Below, piece by piece: positions 9,683-20,501 of a stretch of 64,000 nucleotides of DNA. How positions within the stretch are numbered: the stretch's first letter is position 1; each line of letters begins with the position of its first letter. The stretch is taken from contig JAKSGN010000022.1 of the NCBI GenBank assembly GCA_024180945.1, forward strand, positions 682,001-746,000, given 5' to 3'. Source of the stretch: Macrophomina tecta. Its lineage: Eukaryota; Ascomycota; Dothideomycetes; Botryosphaeriales; Botryosphaeriaceae. Below the pieces are notes generated by a model. That model was not told where the DNA came from. It did not search any database and worked only from the letters and a program-made list of their open reading frames with translations. Position numbers and translations under genes: made by a program.

Positions 9683-12288
9683 ATGGCGGAGGCCGTCGGG
9701 CTTATTGCGAGCGTGGCCACCCTCGCAGAGGCTGCGCTCAAGCTTGGAAAGCTGACTAGCGGGCTCAAAGAAGCGCCCGACGAGCTCTTCGCCCTGTCCA
9801 ACGAGATAACCGAGCTTCGCTTTCTCTTCACCGAAGTCGAGAAGATCGTTCAAGGAAGACCGGATTCACTAGCCAGATTCTCAACGACGCTTGATGCCAC
9901 GGCCCTGAACGTCGAGGCCTTGGTGTCCTTTCTCCAGAAGGTCGAGACGGTCGATACCAAGCTCAAAGACCGTGTGGCGTGGCTGCGGTATAAAAGCAGG
10001 ATTGGGAAGCTGCAGTCAGAGCTGCGGGAATCTCGTCTCCAGCTGGCCGCCCTTCTTGGTGTGGATTCCCTGTCGGTGCCACTCCTGAATCCTTAAAGAC
10101 GCCCCATCATACTCATATTAAGTGATAGAGACACCTTGCGAAGGGTCGAACGCATGGTTGAGACTGTCCATGTCATCATATCCAGCTCAGCCCAAGTGGT
10201 CCAGAGCACACAACAAATCACCATAGCCAACGCCCAGAAGTTCGACACCATCGGCCAACCGATCAATCAGTCCCAGAGCACCTTGGGCGCTGCAACGCCT
10301 TTGCTGGAGGCTTCGAATCCCTCCCGGGCAGCTTACACCAGCGTCACCTTTTGCGGACAAGCCACCGGCCGTCAATATTGGCGATGCAAGTGCAAATGCC
10401 ACAAGAAGTCTCCCCCTCACGCCTTCTCCAATCAATTACTTGGCAATCTCTTCTTGGGCTACTCGAGTATACCCTTCTTCGCTTCGAAATGCTCCGAAAG
10501 TGACTGTCAAGGGCGCTGTATGTCCCGGACCACCAACATGACTTTGACGTATTACTTCCCCGCTTGGGTCATGGCTAAAGCCCTACACTTTGCATATACG
10601 TATACTCCACTCTCCGGTCCAACCTTCGGTTTGGCAGTCCGTAACCTCGTCTCTCATAACTGTGGCCTGCTGAGCTCTGCGAGGGAAGGCGACGTGGACG
10701 GATTGAAATCAGCTCTTGCGTCAGGTTCAGCCCGCCTGAACGACTCGGACGAAACTGGGTACACCGCACTTCATGTGAGTTGCGCGAATATCAATCATTG
10801 TGCCTCGAAGCTTCCTTGCTTATTTGTGCTATCCGCTAATGCTAAAATGGAATAATTAGTATGCAATAGACAACAGCAATTTCCAAGTAATGGAATTGCT
10901 TCTTCAAGTCGGTGCCGATCCTCTTCTCGAAGATCGCGATGGGATGTGAGTCTGCAATATCTGAGTATGTACGTTGGACGCTCATCAACTAAGACAGGTC
11001 GGCTTTAACATTGGCAATGATTCGATTTACCCGAAGGCAATCGGCCGGCCTGCCTCGGATGTGCACAGATGATCTACTCTTTTCCAACACCTTTGCACTG
11101 GAAGACGCTTGCGAGCTGGCTGAGACCCACAAAGCCATACTTCGAATGACCTCAAAGCCGTTAGCGGACGTACTCACGAGCGGATCTTCGGAGATCAATG
11201 CTACTGATGCAAATGGCTTGCCACCCCTATGGTGGGCTGTCTATCTGGACGATGAAGATTCCGTCCGGATCCTACTAGAGCATGGAGCAAATCCAAACAT
11301 TAACCGTAACGTATTGGGCACGAGTCCTCTTTTCCAAGCTTCATCATTAGCGACGCAGGAATTGCTCCTCGAATATGGCGCAGACGTATGTTTTGTCAAC
11401 TCGTTTGGCCGCACCATTTTCCATCAATTGTGTCATGTCTGTAGCTCGGATCTAGGAGACAATGGCCCCTTCAGGATTCGGGACTTCATCCACAAATGCA
11501 TGGAACGAGGAGTCCCGCTCGATTCCCGGGACTTTGAAGGATACACTGCCATAATGGCCTCCGTTTACTCCAACTATCATAATCTTCTCGGGGCATTCCT
11601 AGAGTGCGGCGCAGATTATACGATCAGAAACAAATCGAACGAGGGAATACTGCACACCGCCGCCTGGAAGGGAGATGCACAAACACTGGAGATTCTCACT
11701 ACACACGGCTTGCCGGGTATCGACCTTGATGCACGGGATGTCAATGGGCTTACGGCCATGGCAGATGCCGTCTACTTCAACAAACACAAGCTTCTCGAGT
11801 TCTTGCTAGAACGCGGTGCAGATTACACAATCAAGACCAAAAACACTATAACTGTCCTGCACGTTGCCGCTAATCGCGGAGATGCCCGAACAATGGAAAT
11901 TCTCGCAGCCCACGGCCTTCTCGGGATCGATCTTGACGCACGCTCTATCAACGAAGGAGGGACCGCTCTTGAATGGTTTGAGTGCCTCAAGCCATGGAAG
12001 TCAGAAGACCAGATTCGAGCCTTCTACTACCTATGGCGCGAAGTCTCACTGAGGGCAAGAAGGGTCACCAGGATTGGACGATTGGACTTGAGAAGCGGCT
12101 CTTCTGCGGGCGAAAGCGAGGGTCAGAAGGACGAAGAGGCTGAGAGTCTTCGCCAGGCGGAGGACCATGACGTGCACGAAGAAGATGATGCTGAGGAAGA
12201 GGATGACGGTGGAGAAGATGTCTTCGTGGATGCCCCGGAATTCGGAACGAAAGCAGCTCGATGCGTCACACTGCCTGGATGCCACTGA
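9683..12288 (+). CDS. ankyrin-repeat protein with fungal helical N-terminal domain
   Basis: Four exons (9683-10058, 10131-10774, 10860-10945, 10998-12288) give 798 aa. The first 140 residues (MAEAVGLIASVATLAEAAL...) are helical and resemble the N-terminal domains that precede NACHT or ankyrin modules in many fungal STAND/NLR-like proteins. There is no NACHT or NB-ARC motif. A middle region about 160-300 contains clustered cysteines (WRCKCKCHKK, SKCSESDCQGRC). Ankyrin repeats run from about residue 310 to 680, with units such as ETGYTALH, LLLQVGADPL, LLEHGANPN and LLERGADYTI. The C-terminus is acidic (EEDDAEEEDD). Ankyrin repeats imply protein binding; the partner is unknown. Proteins of this layout are numerous and fast-evolving in Pezizomycotina, and some take part in non-self recognition, but that role is inference here. 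Confidence 0.85.
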
Positions 12289-13078
12289 GCGGTCTCTGCA
12301 GAGCTCATACAAGCCGCGTTGCCGCTCTGTCGCCGTCCATTGGTCAGGCATCCCCTCTCATAGCTTGCGTCAATCTCTCGCTCCATTGGGTCTTGGTGTC
12401 AAGATTTCTCTCATTGTTTTCAACTGGCGTGTAGGGATGACCTGTCTCTTTGGAGACCTTGGACCCTTTTTTTTTTTTCTTATGATGCGGTTTTCCCATC
12501 GTTTTCTTTAATCAACATGTGGCCATGACAAGTAACAAATTTCGCATATTACTCGATAGGGAACTCCATAACCAACAATTCCTCTCGAAACCCCCTATTG
12601 GCCTCACTCACTCCACGACGCACTTGTGGCTGCACCAAGTGAGTGTTTGCATGCCGAAGTGGGAAATTGATGCCGGGAATACATATAGATTAGATTTCCT
12701 GCACTACCAATATGCTCGCTCTAACACGCCACGCCCAGTGCATCATCTTCTCAAAAAAAAAAAAAAAAAAAAAAAAACACCACGGAAGCGGACAAGCCCT
12801 CGAAGCTACCCCCACAAGCAAAAATAGCGACGTCGAAGCACCAAAAGCACTGTCCAGCGACTCCGTTAGGAGAACACCTCCCTCATGGAACTGAGGTGTT
12901 CAGGACTAACCAAGACCGATGTATACAAAGCTACCGTCCAGGAACCGCGTACGAGGAGACCGTAAAAAAACCTGCTCGGTTCCAGCCGAGCTGCGAACCA
13001 CATAAAAAAAAAAAAGAAAGTATTGGCTCAAACGCCGTGTGGAGGTAAAGGGAGCGGATCGCTCTTGAAGCTCCGTGG
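12289..13078. other. intergenic region with poly(A) tract
   Basis: No gene is recognised. It carries a 25-nt poly(A) run at 12753-12777 and shorter T and A runs near 12469-12479 and 13003-13014. Short frames here are not conserved-looking. Confidence 0.5.
12753..12777 (+). repeat. poly(A) tract, 25 nt
   Basis: An uninterrupted A homopolymer lies downstream of the ankyrin-repeat gene. It is not at a plausible cleavage site for that gene with certainty, and no target-site duplication was found by eye. Confidence 0.95.
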
Positions 13079-13351
13079 CTACCGGTGGACAGTGGCAAGG
13101 CTGGTCGCAATCGAAGGCGTGACCCAGACGGTCGAGATCCTGGTGACGCGGCACATGCTTATTGTCTGGGTGACGACGGGTTGCGGAGGGCAGGAGGAGG
13201 TAGTGGCTGTTTTGCTCGTCAGCGGAGATAAATGAAGACGTTTGGGGCGGGGCCTGCTCTCACCAAGAGGAGCGGTAGTCTGAGCAGAGGCGAGAGACGC
13301 CAGTAGGAAGAAGAAGGCGAAGAGGTAGCGGGAGGACTGTAAGTCTCGCAT
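13079..13351 (-). CDS. small putative secreted protein
   Basis: The frame starts with a convincing signal peptide (MRDLQSSRYLFAFFFLLASLASA, cleavage likely after the last Ala). A GTGAGA donor at 13263 and an AACAG acceptor ending at 13207 remove 57 nt in frame, giving 71 aa. Without splicing the frame is also open and gives 90 aa. The mature peptide is Thr/Ser/Val-rich with two cysteines in the spliced form (SSCPPQPVV, SMCRVTR). I recognise no family. Short Thr-rich secreted peptides in fungi may be wall-associated or effector-like, but nothing in the sequence decides this. It reads divergently from nothing obvious; the PEBP gene lies upstream on the same strand. Confidence 0.4.
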   Translation of the reverse strand: MRDLQSSRYLFAFFFLLASLASAQTTAPLGESRPRPKRLHLSPLTSKTATTSSCPPQPVVTQTISMCRVTRISTVWVTPSIATSLATVHR

Positions 13352-13724
13352 CTTGTGAAGTGAACGTTAGAAGACGTCGGAGAGGCAGCTGCCGGGTGCG
13401 GACTGGGATCAAAACGAGGCGGGCAAAGTCGTTGCTGGTTTAATACTTAAAAAAAATCCATTGCCAGAGAGCCCAATTTAACTAAAGAGCGACGCGTTAT
13501 CTAGACACGCGTGTGGTCCTTGATACAAACGCGCGCGCCGTCAAGGAACGCGCCAAGGCGATGCCGAATTTTCCTATCTTGGCTTAATACCATCCATTTT
13601 CCTTGTGCAGAGGTTGTTGCCAGCAGCAACGACAAAACCATTTTCATTCCCCCGTTGAAGTTCATTGTATTCCGTTCATTGCTTGTGTGGTTGCTGGGTC
13701 ATCAAGATTCGTGATCTCGTCTCA

Positions 13725-14772
13725 TTACTGCTTCTTGTTCTTTGCGTAGATGAAGTTTGCGGCTAAGGCAGTCAGCGGAGCAGCCCTTGCGGGAATAACA
13801 CAGCTTGGGGTTGCACAGGTCGCAACTCACCGACCGGAGCAAGACCATTTTCCTCCGCCCACTGCCTGACGCCGTGCCGCTCCTTCCCGGTACCCCAGTG
13901 CTTCCTCTCCTTGGGCTTAGTCGGGCTCAGTGGTAGGCTCGTGCTGTTTGCCGGCGCGAATGCCAGAAATACGTATCTGTGTTTCCCGGTCTTCGGCGGG
14001 GGTCCAGGGGGGTAATATTCCATAACCTCCTTCAGTCCGTTGGCGGCTGTTTGGGTCGCGGCTTGAATTTGGCCAGCATTTTGCATGCCATCGGGACTGG
14101 TGCAGGCAGCGTCGGGGCCGGAAAGAGGGACTCCGGATATGATCCAGTGGCAGAACTCGGACCACTCGGGGTTGTCACGGGACGGTGCGTCTGGATCCGT
14201 GACGGCGACGACGTAGGTCATGTTCGACTTGCAGGGGCCATTGGTGGACGCGGAGGTGGGCTCGTCGTCCAGTCTGATGGACGGGGCCTTCTGCAGATCA
14301 TCCGGCTCCAGGGTGTTCCCGAGATCAGCTGTTTCGTTTGAAGGCCAGGTGATGTCGAGCGTGAGTGTGGGGAGGAAGTCGTCGACGACTGCATCCGAAA
14401 AGTGTCAGCGGACATGGCGCCAATTGCGACTGTGAGGACATCAAGATTACCAGTGGGGATAATTTCCGCCTTGTGGAGCCTGAAGGATCGTAAGTCACCC
14501 GGCTCAAAACTGTGGTCGCCTGCTTAGGAATCATACTCAGCTCGGACACGAAGAATACTCTTCGGCGTAGCAGCGGTAGTGTCCATGACCTGCTGGTCGG
14601 CAGGCAACATGTGAGCGTCGGCGCATGCCAGGAAAAGCTGGATGAATACGAAGCTGAGGAATAGAATTACAAGAGGGCTGGAGCTCGAAAGGGCCCGCTT
14701 TGGTGCTGCAGCGGCGGGAAGCACGCGAGCAGCGGCGCCGGTAGAAAGCTTCCTCCTTGCAGCAGCGAACAT
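13725..14772 (-). CDS. phosphatidylethanolamine-binding protein (PEBP/YbhB/TFS1 family) with N-terminal hydrophobic segment
   Basis: Four exons (14772-14537, 14479-14451, 14388-13831, 13762-13725) give 286 aa. The PEBP core is clear: HKAEIIPTVVDDF, LGNTLEPDD, the ligand-pocket motif DPDAPS, CHWIISGVP, YYPPGPPPKTGKHRYVF (the GKHRY block) and the terminal NGLAPVGAANFIYAKN, which is only completed by splicing to the last 38-nt exon. One exon is just 29 nt. Residues about 33-54 (PLVILFLSFVFIQLFLACADA) form a signal peptide or signal anchor preceded by an Arg/Ala-rich stretch, so the protein is probably secreted or membrane-bound rather than cytosolic like yeast Tfs1. Yeast homologues inhibit carboxypeptidase Y and Ras-GAP; the function here is not determined. 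Confidence 0.88.
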
Positions 14773-15299
14773 GTTTGCAGCGACAAGTGACGTGCGAGAC
14801 GGGTCGACAGCAACTGAAGAGTCAATGGCGTCTGTCTTTAAGCAGAGGTCCAGGTGTTGCGGTGTAGAGCTGGAGTCCCCGCATCATTGCGTCACACTTG
14901 CCGCACGCGCGGAGGTGTCGCGGGTCGCCGGAGCAGCAACCATGCATACTGCGCCCTTGCCTCAGGCACACTCGTGCGGGTTGCCTGCTAAGTCTTAGGC
15001 ATCGCCATTTCATTCTTCGCAGTCAGCGTTGTCGATTTTGCTTTGGACGTTGTACCCCGAATTTGGTCTCCGCCGTTCTACGATATTGCGCAAAAAGAAT
15101 AATGTACGCCCCTGGCCCCCAGACTCCATCGCCAATGAGCATAATTGACCGTTGCAGGGTAATTGCATGATAAGGGAGTCCTGTCAGTGTCTCAGACGCC
15201 CGCGGCATGTTTCAACATGGAAAGATTCTTCATCGAACCTCACCCGCTCCTCAGAAATGCAGGAACCCAGCGTGCTGTGTCCACGGCTCTACGGACACT
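14773..15299. other. intergenic region
   Basis: The 527 bp between the PEBP start codon and the stop codon of the isochorismatase-like gene hold only short overlapping frames. I see no RNA gene or repeat. Confidence 0.5.
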
Positions 15300-16172
15300 C
15301 TATTGCTGACAGCTTTCAGCCGCCACGAAAGCCTTGCTGTCGGTCACAAAACCCATGTTGGTGGAGATGTTGTACTCGCTGACGGCCTGAGCATCGGGAC
15401 CGGTCATGGTGCCTGAGCAGTCGCTGAGCAGAATGCAGTCGAAGCCCCACGAGTAAGAATCCGAGACGGTTCCAAACAGACACTGGTCCGTGTTCACTCC
15501 GGCGAAGATGATGGTCTTCTTCCCACTCTCGCGCAGATAGCGGTGCAGAGGTTCTTCCGGAGACCACATGCCGCTCATGCGGTTCTTGTCGAAAAAAAGG
15601 TCGTCCTTGGCAACAACAGCTTTGAGCGGCTCGTACAGCTCGGCGTTCCACGTTCCTCTGAACAAGCAGCGGCCATATCCGTTGCCCATGTCGACACCAA
15701 GGCGGGTGTGCCAGCCGTAGCCTCGGCTGTTCGCGAGGCTGTGGCAGAACCCTCTCTGGACAGCGGGCGGCATGACGCGGAGATCGTGCTCGTCAATGCC
15801 CCAGTTGAGCCAGGCAACCTGAATGCCCTCCTTCCTGCAGCGCTCAATAACCTTGATGGTCGGCTCGACCGCGGCAAGTCCGGCCACGTGGTTGTGGATC
15901 AGCGGGTGGATAAAGAAGTTCTGCATGTCAATGACTACCAGGACCGTCTTCTCCGGGTCGATGATGCATCCTCGGTGGTGCCGAATGCCATCGTCGGCAT
16001 CGATGGTCAGTTTCCTTTCGGAGCCTCGGGTGAGGTCGAAGCGTTTCGTTTCCGGGATGAACAGCCACTGGTCGTCGCCGCCAAAGGTGACCGGCTCAGA
16101 CCAGGGCTGCGTCGCGACAACCTTCTCGGGCGCGACAACGTCCTCGACGACCTGGATAGCTGACGGTGCCAT
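15300..16172 (-). CDS. isochorismatase-family cysteine hydrolase
   Basis: A single-exon gene of 290 aa, taking the ATG at 16172 (the open frame extends four codons further without an ATG). The fold is the isochorismatase/nicotinamidase type. The catalytic triad is visible as D82 in VLVVIDMQN, K196 in FFDKNRMSG and C231 in GVNTDQCLFG. The family includes nicotinamidases, N-carbamoylsarcosine amidases, ureido hydrolases and isochorismatases, and the substrate cannot be inferred. The N-terminal 70 residues before the core are longer than in bacterial enzymes, which is usual for fungal members. It has the same orientation as the PEBP gene downstream; nothing suggests a shared pathway. Confidence 0.9.
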   Translation of the reverse strand: MAPSAIQVVEDVVAPEKVVATQPWSEPVTFGGDDQWLFIPETKRFDLTRGSERKLTIDADDGIRHHRGCIIDPEKTVLVVIDMQNFFIHPLIHNHVAGLAAVEPTIKVIERCRKEGIQVAWLNWGIDEHDLRVMPPAVQRGFCHSLANSRGYGWHTRLGVDMGNGYGRCLFRGTWNAELYEPLKAVVAKDDLFFDKNRMSGMWSPEEPLHRYLRESGKKTIIFAGVNTDQCLFGTVSDSYSWGFDCILLSDCSGTMTGPDAQAVSEYNISTNMGFVTDSKAFVAAESCQQ

Positions 16173-16905
16173 GTGGCTGTTCACGCAAGTAGAGAGTTGG
16201 AACGACGGTGGTCACCCGTTGTCGGACGCGTGGGTGTGAGCGTGAGTTGCGGACGATTTCAAACTCACAGAAAGGCAGAAGTGGAAAGGAGAGTGCTCGG
16301 AGGGGGAAAGGGAGCGCCAGTTAGGAGGACAGGAAACCTTTCTGCCATGTCTCAATATCGGTCCTGTTCATAGCTGCTAGATAAAGCAAGTGGTCAAGGC
16401 GGCTGATAACGGAAACAAGAGCACATTGGCTGCACGATAGGCACGACGGCCGCGGTTTTGTGCGGTCAGCAAGGAGGCGACGGCGGCTGGGCATGAGGCT
16501 GTCAGAGCAGCTCGAGGGCGTTGGCGCTAGAAAAGCGAGATCCTGTGCTAGCGCAGAGTCAGTGTTGAGGCGTGATAAGCCGCGACCTACCTGCCCGTAC
16601 AAACCCCCGAACCCCTTACGTAAGCTCACTCTGCCCGAATTGGTGCGAGATACGTGCCCCAGTCCCCTTGAGTTCGTGTACTGTACTACTACCTACACCT
16701 CCGACGCGTCCATCCCAGAGTTCCTGCCTCACGCATCTCAACAGTACCCCTTCTTCCCATCCTTTCCCTAAGAAGCTCGTCGCGGCGGCGCATGTCCTCA
16801 TCCCTCTGTCTCTGCAACTCGACATCTTGCTATTCACGCCCAGCCTGTTGCGCAGCCGCCTGCTCTCCCCTCCTCCACTCATTCTCATCTAGAGGAGCCA
16901 GCTCC
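16173..16905. other. intergenic region, nothing recognised
   Basis: Pyrimidine-rich plus-strand sequence at 16600-16890 has open frames on both strands but no domain. It contains the promoter of the isochorismatase-family gene. Confidence 0.45.
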
Positions 16906-17301
16906 TCAGCAAGCCTTTGATACACCTGTTCTCGTTTCTAAAGCGCCATCGCATGAAAAAGCTTTGGCTGTCTTCCTCCGCCTTGAACGGGACCGGACAA
17001 ACTCCTGAGTCAAGTTTTCGACGTCTTGCTGGATCTTTGCGCGGAACTCGGACGTCTTCCGCTTGAGGTCATCGGCCTCCTTTCTCATCATCCGCGCAGC
17101 GTGCCTCGTGGACTCGTCCACCGGTCCCGATTGCTCAGCGGCCAGTGTGTATGCGACGGCCATCTCTTCAAGCCGGTCCATATGGGCTAGGATCTTGGCT
17201 AGAAGCTCGTTAGCCGGGAGCGCCGGCTCATCGGGACGCGGTTGGCGGCTGGTTGATGCTGGCTGATGGTCTTGCGAAACGTGCTCTTGCGTCCTCTCAG
17301 G
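16906..17301 (-). CDS. probable coding segment, charged helical protein, unknown
   Basis: This open frame of about 130 codons encodes a Glu/Arg/Ala-rich helical sequence (ANELLAKILAHMDRLEEMAVAY; RKEADDLKRKTSEFRAKIQQDVENL is its most coil-like part). There is no ATG at its upstream end. The frame continues upstream without shift but is interrupted by one TAG at 17326-17328, beyond which the next coding segment lies in the same frame. It may be the last exon of that gene, with the TAG removed or used as an acceptor (GTAG followed by GACTTC), or a separate broken gene. I recognise no family. Confidence 0.3.
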   Translation of the reverse strand, partial: PERTQEHVSQDHQPASTSRQPRPDEPALPANELLAKILAHMDRLEEMAVAYTLAAEQSGPVDESTRHAARMMRKEADDLKRKTSEFRAKIQQDVENLTQEFVRSRSRRRKTAKAFSCDGALETRTGVSKAC

Positions 17302-17325
17302 CAAGATTATGACAATGGCGAAGTC

Positions 17326-17690
17326 CTACATGTTTTGTTTGACCTCAGTGATGATGCTTCTCGAGAGACGAGCAATGTACTCTGCCACTTCCAGGGCGTG
17401 TGATTCTTCCGTTAATGCACTATGGCTGTGAAAGTATATGAGGCGAACGCATGCGGCTCTATTCACAAAGAGCCAGACATTCGCCACTTCTGACATAGCA
17501 AGGCAATTTTGGAACCTCTGACGCAGCCCGATGACGGGAAACCCTTGGAAAACCTTCCGGGCCACCGCATATTGGATGAAAAATCCATTCTGCAGGTGGA
17601 GCGGAGGGCCTATGGTGCGCTCGCCGTTGAGGGGGCTCGAGTGAACGGCTTCCGCGTGTCTACTGTCTCTTTAGTAAACGGAATCTACCC
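17326..17690 (-). CDS. probable exon of an unrecognised protein
   Basis: A minus-strand frame stays open for about 115 codons with natural-looking composition, including LNGERTIGPPLHLQNGF, YAVARKVFQGFPVIG, EVANVWLFVNRAAC and HALEVAEYIARLSRSI before the TAG. It has no ATG at its start, and an acceptor-like CTAAAG sits at its upstream edge, so upstream exons are expected. Alternating hydrophobic and amphipathic helices are seen, but no catalytic motif I know. It may belong with the coding pieces at 18.1-19.1 kb on the same strand. Confidence 0.35.
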
Positions 17691-18099
17691 CTCAAATGCT
17701 TCAGTATGTGTCACAGTGGTGACGACTACTGACTTCTGTGCTTCACGCTACACTGCGCAGATGCTTCGACCGAGGATCTTCAAGCCGCAGGAATCTGCGG
17801 TAGCTGCGTGCCATTGCCCAGCACTGCATTTCGCCCAATGGAGTTGCTCAGCAGTAACCTAGTCCATGGAAATATCCGGGCTGGCGAGATACATTGACGG
17901 TGAGATCTCTAAAGCCATGCATTCTGGAACAGCTTCAGGAATGTCGGGGCCCATGCAGTCAGACTCTGGCCGGCCGATGGTGTGAGTCTCCCCAGAGCCC
18001 CGAATTAGAGGAAGTCTTCGGACGAGGGGAATATCAAGCATCAGCCTGTAACCTTTTCATCTATTGCTTTGACCCAATAAAGAGATCTCTCGATTACGG

Positions 18100-19060
18100 T
18101 TGTTTGTTCGCTCAGGTGTATGACTGCCAGGGTAGCGCAAAGTAGTAGCCTGCACCCTCAACATGCGACTGACGGACCGAGGTGACATCGATGCCAGTGG
18201 CGATGGGACGTGCTCCAGATTATGGGTCCATTTCTTCGCCACTTCATCCACGTGACCGGCGCTTACGGCCCATTTCTGTGACGTAGAGTGTTAATGCGAG
18301 TCCCGGAGAAGAGGTGTCACAAGTACAATGCTCAAAAGGGAGGTAACGAGAAATAGACTCACACCCTTCTTCGGGGCCGATTCGAACGCCCAGATGCCAT
18401 CTACCGAAACGTTGAATTCATATGCGGCCCTCACTTGCCTGTACGGGGAAAGCTTCTTTGTGGGAAAAATCATCGTAGCTCGCTTGGGTTCGCTCGGGCC
18501 AATTGGTACCATGGTGGATATGAAGGTGGAAGTTTTTGCGCAAGCGCCTCCTTGCCAGTAATAGATTGGATCCTTGGCCTAGGAGCCGTGAGGGCGTTAT
18601 ATGGGGATATTTGCGAATGATCAATACTCTCGCCCATCATGTTTTGGTAAAGCACGTCGTCGAAAACCAGACCAACAACCGCGCCCATGAGCCCTGACTG
18701 TGCCGCTCTCACTCATGGAGAATGAATCGCCGGACACCGCCAACTACACGTGAGGGCGTGCGCAACTCGACCAAAAAGTTCCTCCAAACCAAAACCAGTC
18801 CAGGGCTTGGAGATCACAACGACCATCCAAGATCACGAGGTAGCCATCCCATTGTACGCAGCGCGATGAACATGGTCAAAGGATAAAGACAACATCAGTG
18901 CCCCGTCTTGGAAGTCGACATTCGATGGGTCTGCTGCGCCTAGCCGGACATCGACCACAGCTACCTCTGGCGGACCTCCGGCTAATGGTTTAAGCCTCCT
19001 GCCGGTAGTCACATCCACAAAACCGAATCGGATGGGTGTTACTGGTACGGAAGAATCCAA
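18100..19060 (-). other. cluster of coding-like segments, unresolved gene or remnant
   Basis: At least four minus-strand pieces look protein-coding. One at 19060-18840 reads TPIRFGFVDVTTGRRL and ALMLSLSFDHVHRAAY. One at 18712-18530 contains ISPYNALTAPRPRIQSI. One at 18510-18350 contains VRAAYEFNVSVDGIWAFES. One at 18275-18130 contains VDEVAKKWTHNLEHVPS and, in a second frame, GAGYYFALPWQSYT before a stop. They change frame more than once and I could not find a full set of splice sites, so this is either a multi-exon gene I cannot resolve or a decayed one. No family is recognised with confidence. Confidence 0.3.
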
Positions 19061-20501
19061 TGCGGAGAGGGGGTTTCAGCTCAGTCGAGGAGAGAGCGAC
19101 CAGCCGGATCAGAAGAGAGCAGCGGGATAGCTGCTGAGGAGTGTGATACACTAAATCCGGAAAGGTGACCAGGCCAAAGCTGGCTTGGAAAGCCGCACCT
19201 CAGAGAACCAACATTCGGAGAAATCTGGCACGACTTCATCCAGACCCGAAGTATCCAACCCTACCGCCTATTACCACGCAGCGCTGCGCCACGCACATAG
19301 CCTTTATTGCGAGGACCCTTACGTCGAAAGTGACGTTTGCTCCGAATTGATATAAAACAAGGCAGCTACCCCGTACTGCCCGCTTCGAGGCCTTGCATAT
19401 CCTGGCGATGTGTATAGCCTACAACAAAGCTTTCTTCTACCTGAAGCAGGCTGAATGACTGTGCTATCGGATGGTGGATAAGGAGGAAGACTCATACATG
19501 ACAGTTTCACAGGACACGGAAGTCCCATAATTCGAACGGCAATAAGCCTAAATTCGAGGCAGGAGAAGAAGATAAAATGTACGAGGGAGAGGAAGAAGAC
19601 GGGTAGGACGAGGATGGAGAAGACGAAGCCTCGTAATTGAATCAAGCGAACGACTTCGGCAGAGGAGACTGAGAATTCGGACATGCGAGTAGCGTGTAAA
19701 CAGAGATATGCCCACGGCCAAGGACAATTCAGAAACATTGAAAGATTGCATTACTTTGCTCACACGCCGTCCATAGCTCCCATCAGGCAGGGGCGTTTGT
19801 CGTCCAATCCGGTATCGCCCACCTATGTAAAAGCTACCTTGTGGGCATGGCGACGTGTCGTATGCGAAGGAGAAGGTGCTAAAAAGGCGTAAAACTCCCT
19901 GACGGGAAGAAATACTACGGTGATCGAGGTGCCGCCCGGAAGAGGGATCCATGGCGAGGATAAGAGGGTGGAGCCGCATGAGCTGTCATCGAATGGGCGT
20001 GTAAATACTTTTTGGCCAACAAAAGACGTCCCAGAGATTCGCTGCGTGACAGAGCACGGGTAGCGCGAGGTGTGCACCAGCATGCGTCTGCAGCATTCAG
20101 CCGGAAAAACTCGGCAGAGCGGATGCGTGGAGGAGTTGCCGGTCGAGCGCGGTACAGCCCAGTGGGACTCAGAGAGCGTGCAGCCAAGGCATTGAGGCAA
20201 TACTGGCTGTGCAATGGCTTCGAGGCATCGTAGAAACAGCGACTGTAAGGGGATATCGCTGCACCGCAATGGAGAGCGTCGAGGGACGGGCTCTGCGTCA
20301 CTGGAAGTGCGGGTGCGGGCGCGGAGGCTTGGCGTCCCGTGACTTAGCTAAGCCAAACTTGAGTTCCGACCTTTGCGGTTGCAAGTCCTTCCCATCGCTT
20401 CCTCCCACACCCAGCAAGCTCAACGCCCGAGCATCCTCCATCTCCCCTCTTCGCCTCAATTGATAGCAGAGCTATCAGAAGGAGCTCCTGAACCCATCAA
20501 G
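19061..20501. other. no gene recognised
   Basis: Short frames on both strands occur with no domain. The right end is the promoter and 5' leader of ATP1, pyrimidine-rich from about 20390. Confidence 0.45.

Noticed and set aside
12753..12777. Poly(A) run as evidence of a retroposed gene copy
   Set aside because: No intron-less gene copy precedes it and no flanking direct repeats were found by eye.
15543..16163. 206-codon plus-strand frame opposite the isochorismatase-family gene
   Set aside because: The minus-strand protein has a full catalytic triad; this frame has no domain and no independent support.
18370..18400. tRNA B-box-like sequence (GTTCGAATC on the minus strand)
   Set aside because: The flanking bases do not form a T-stem or acceptor stem, and no A box lies at the right distance.
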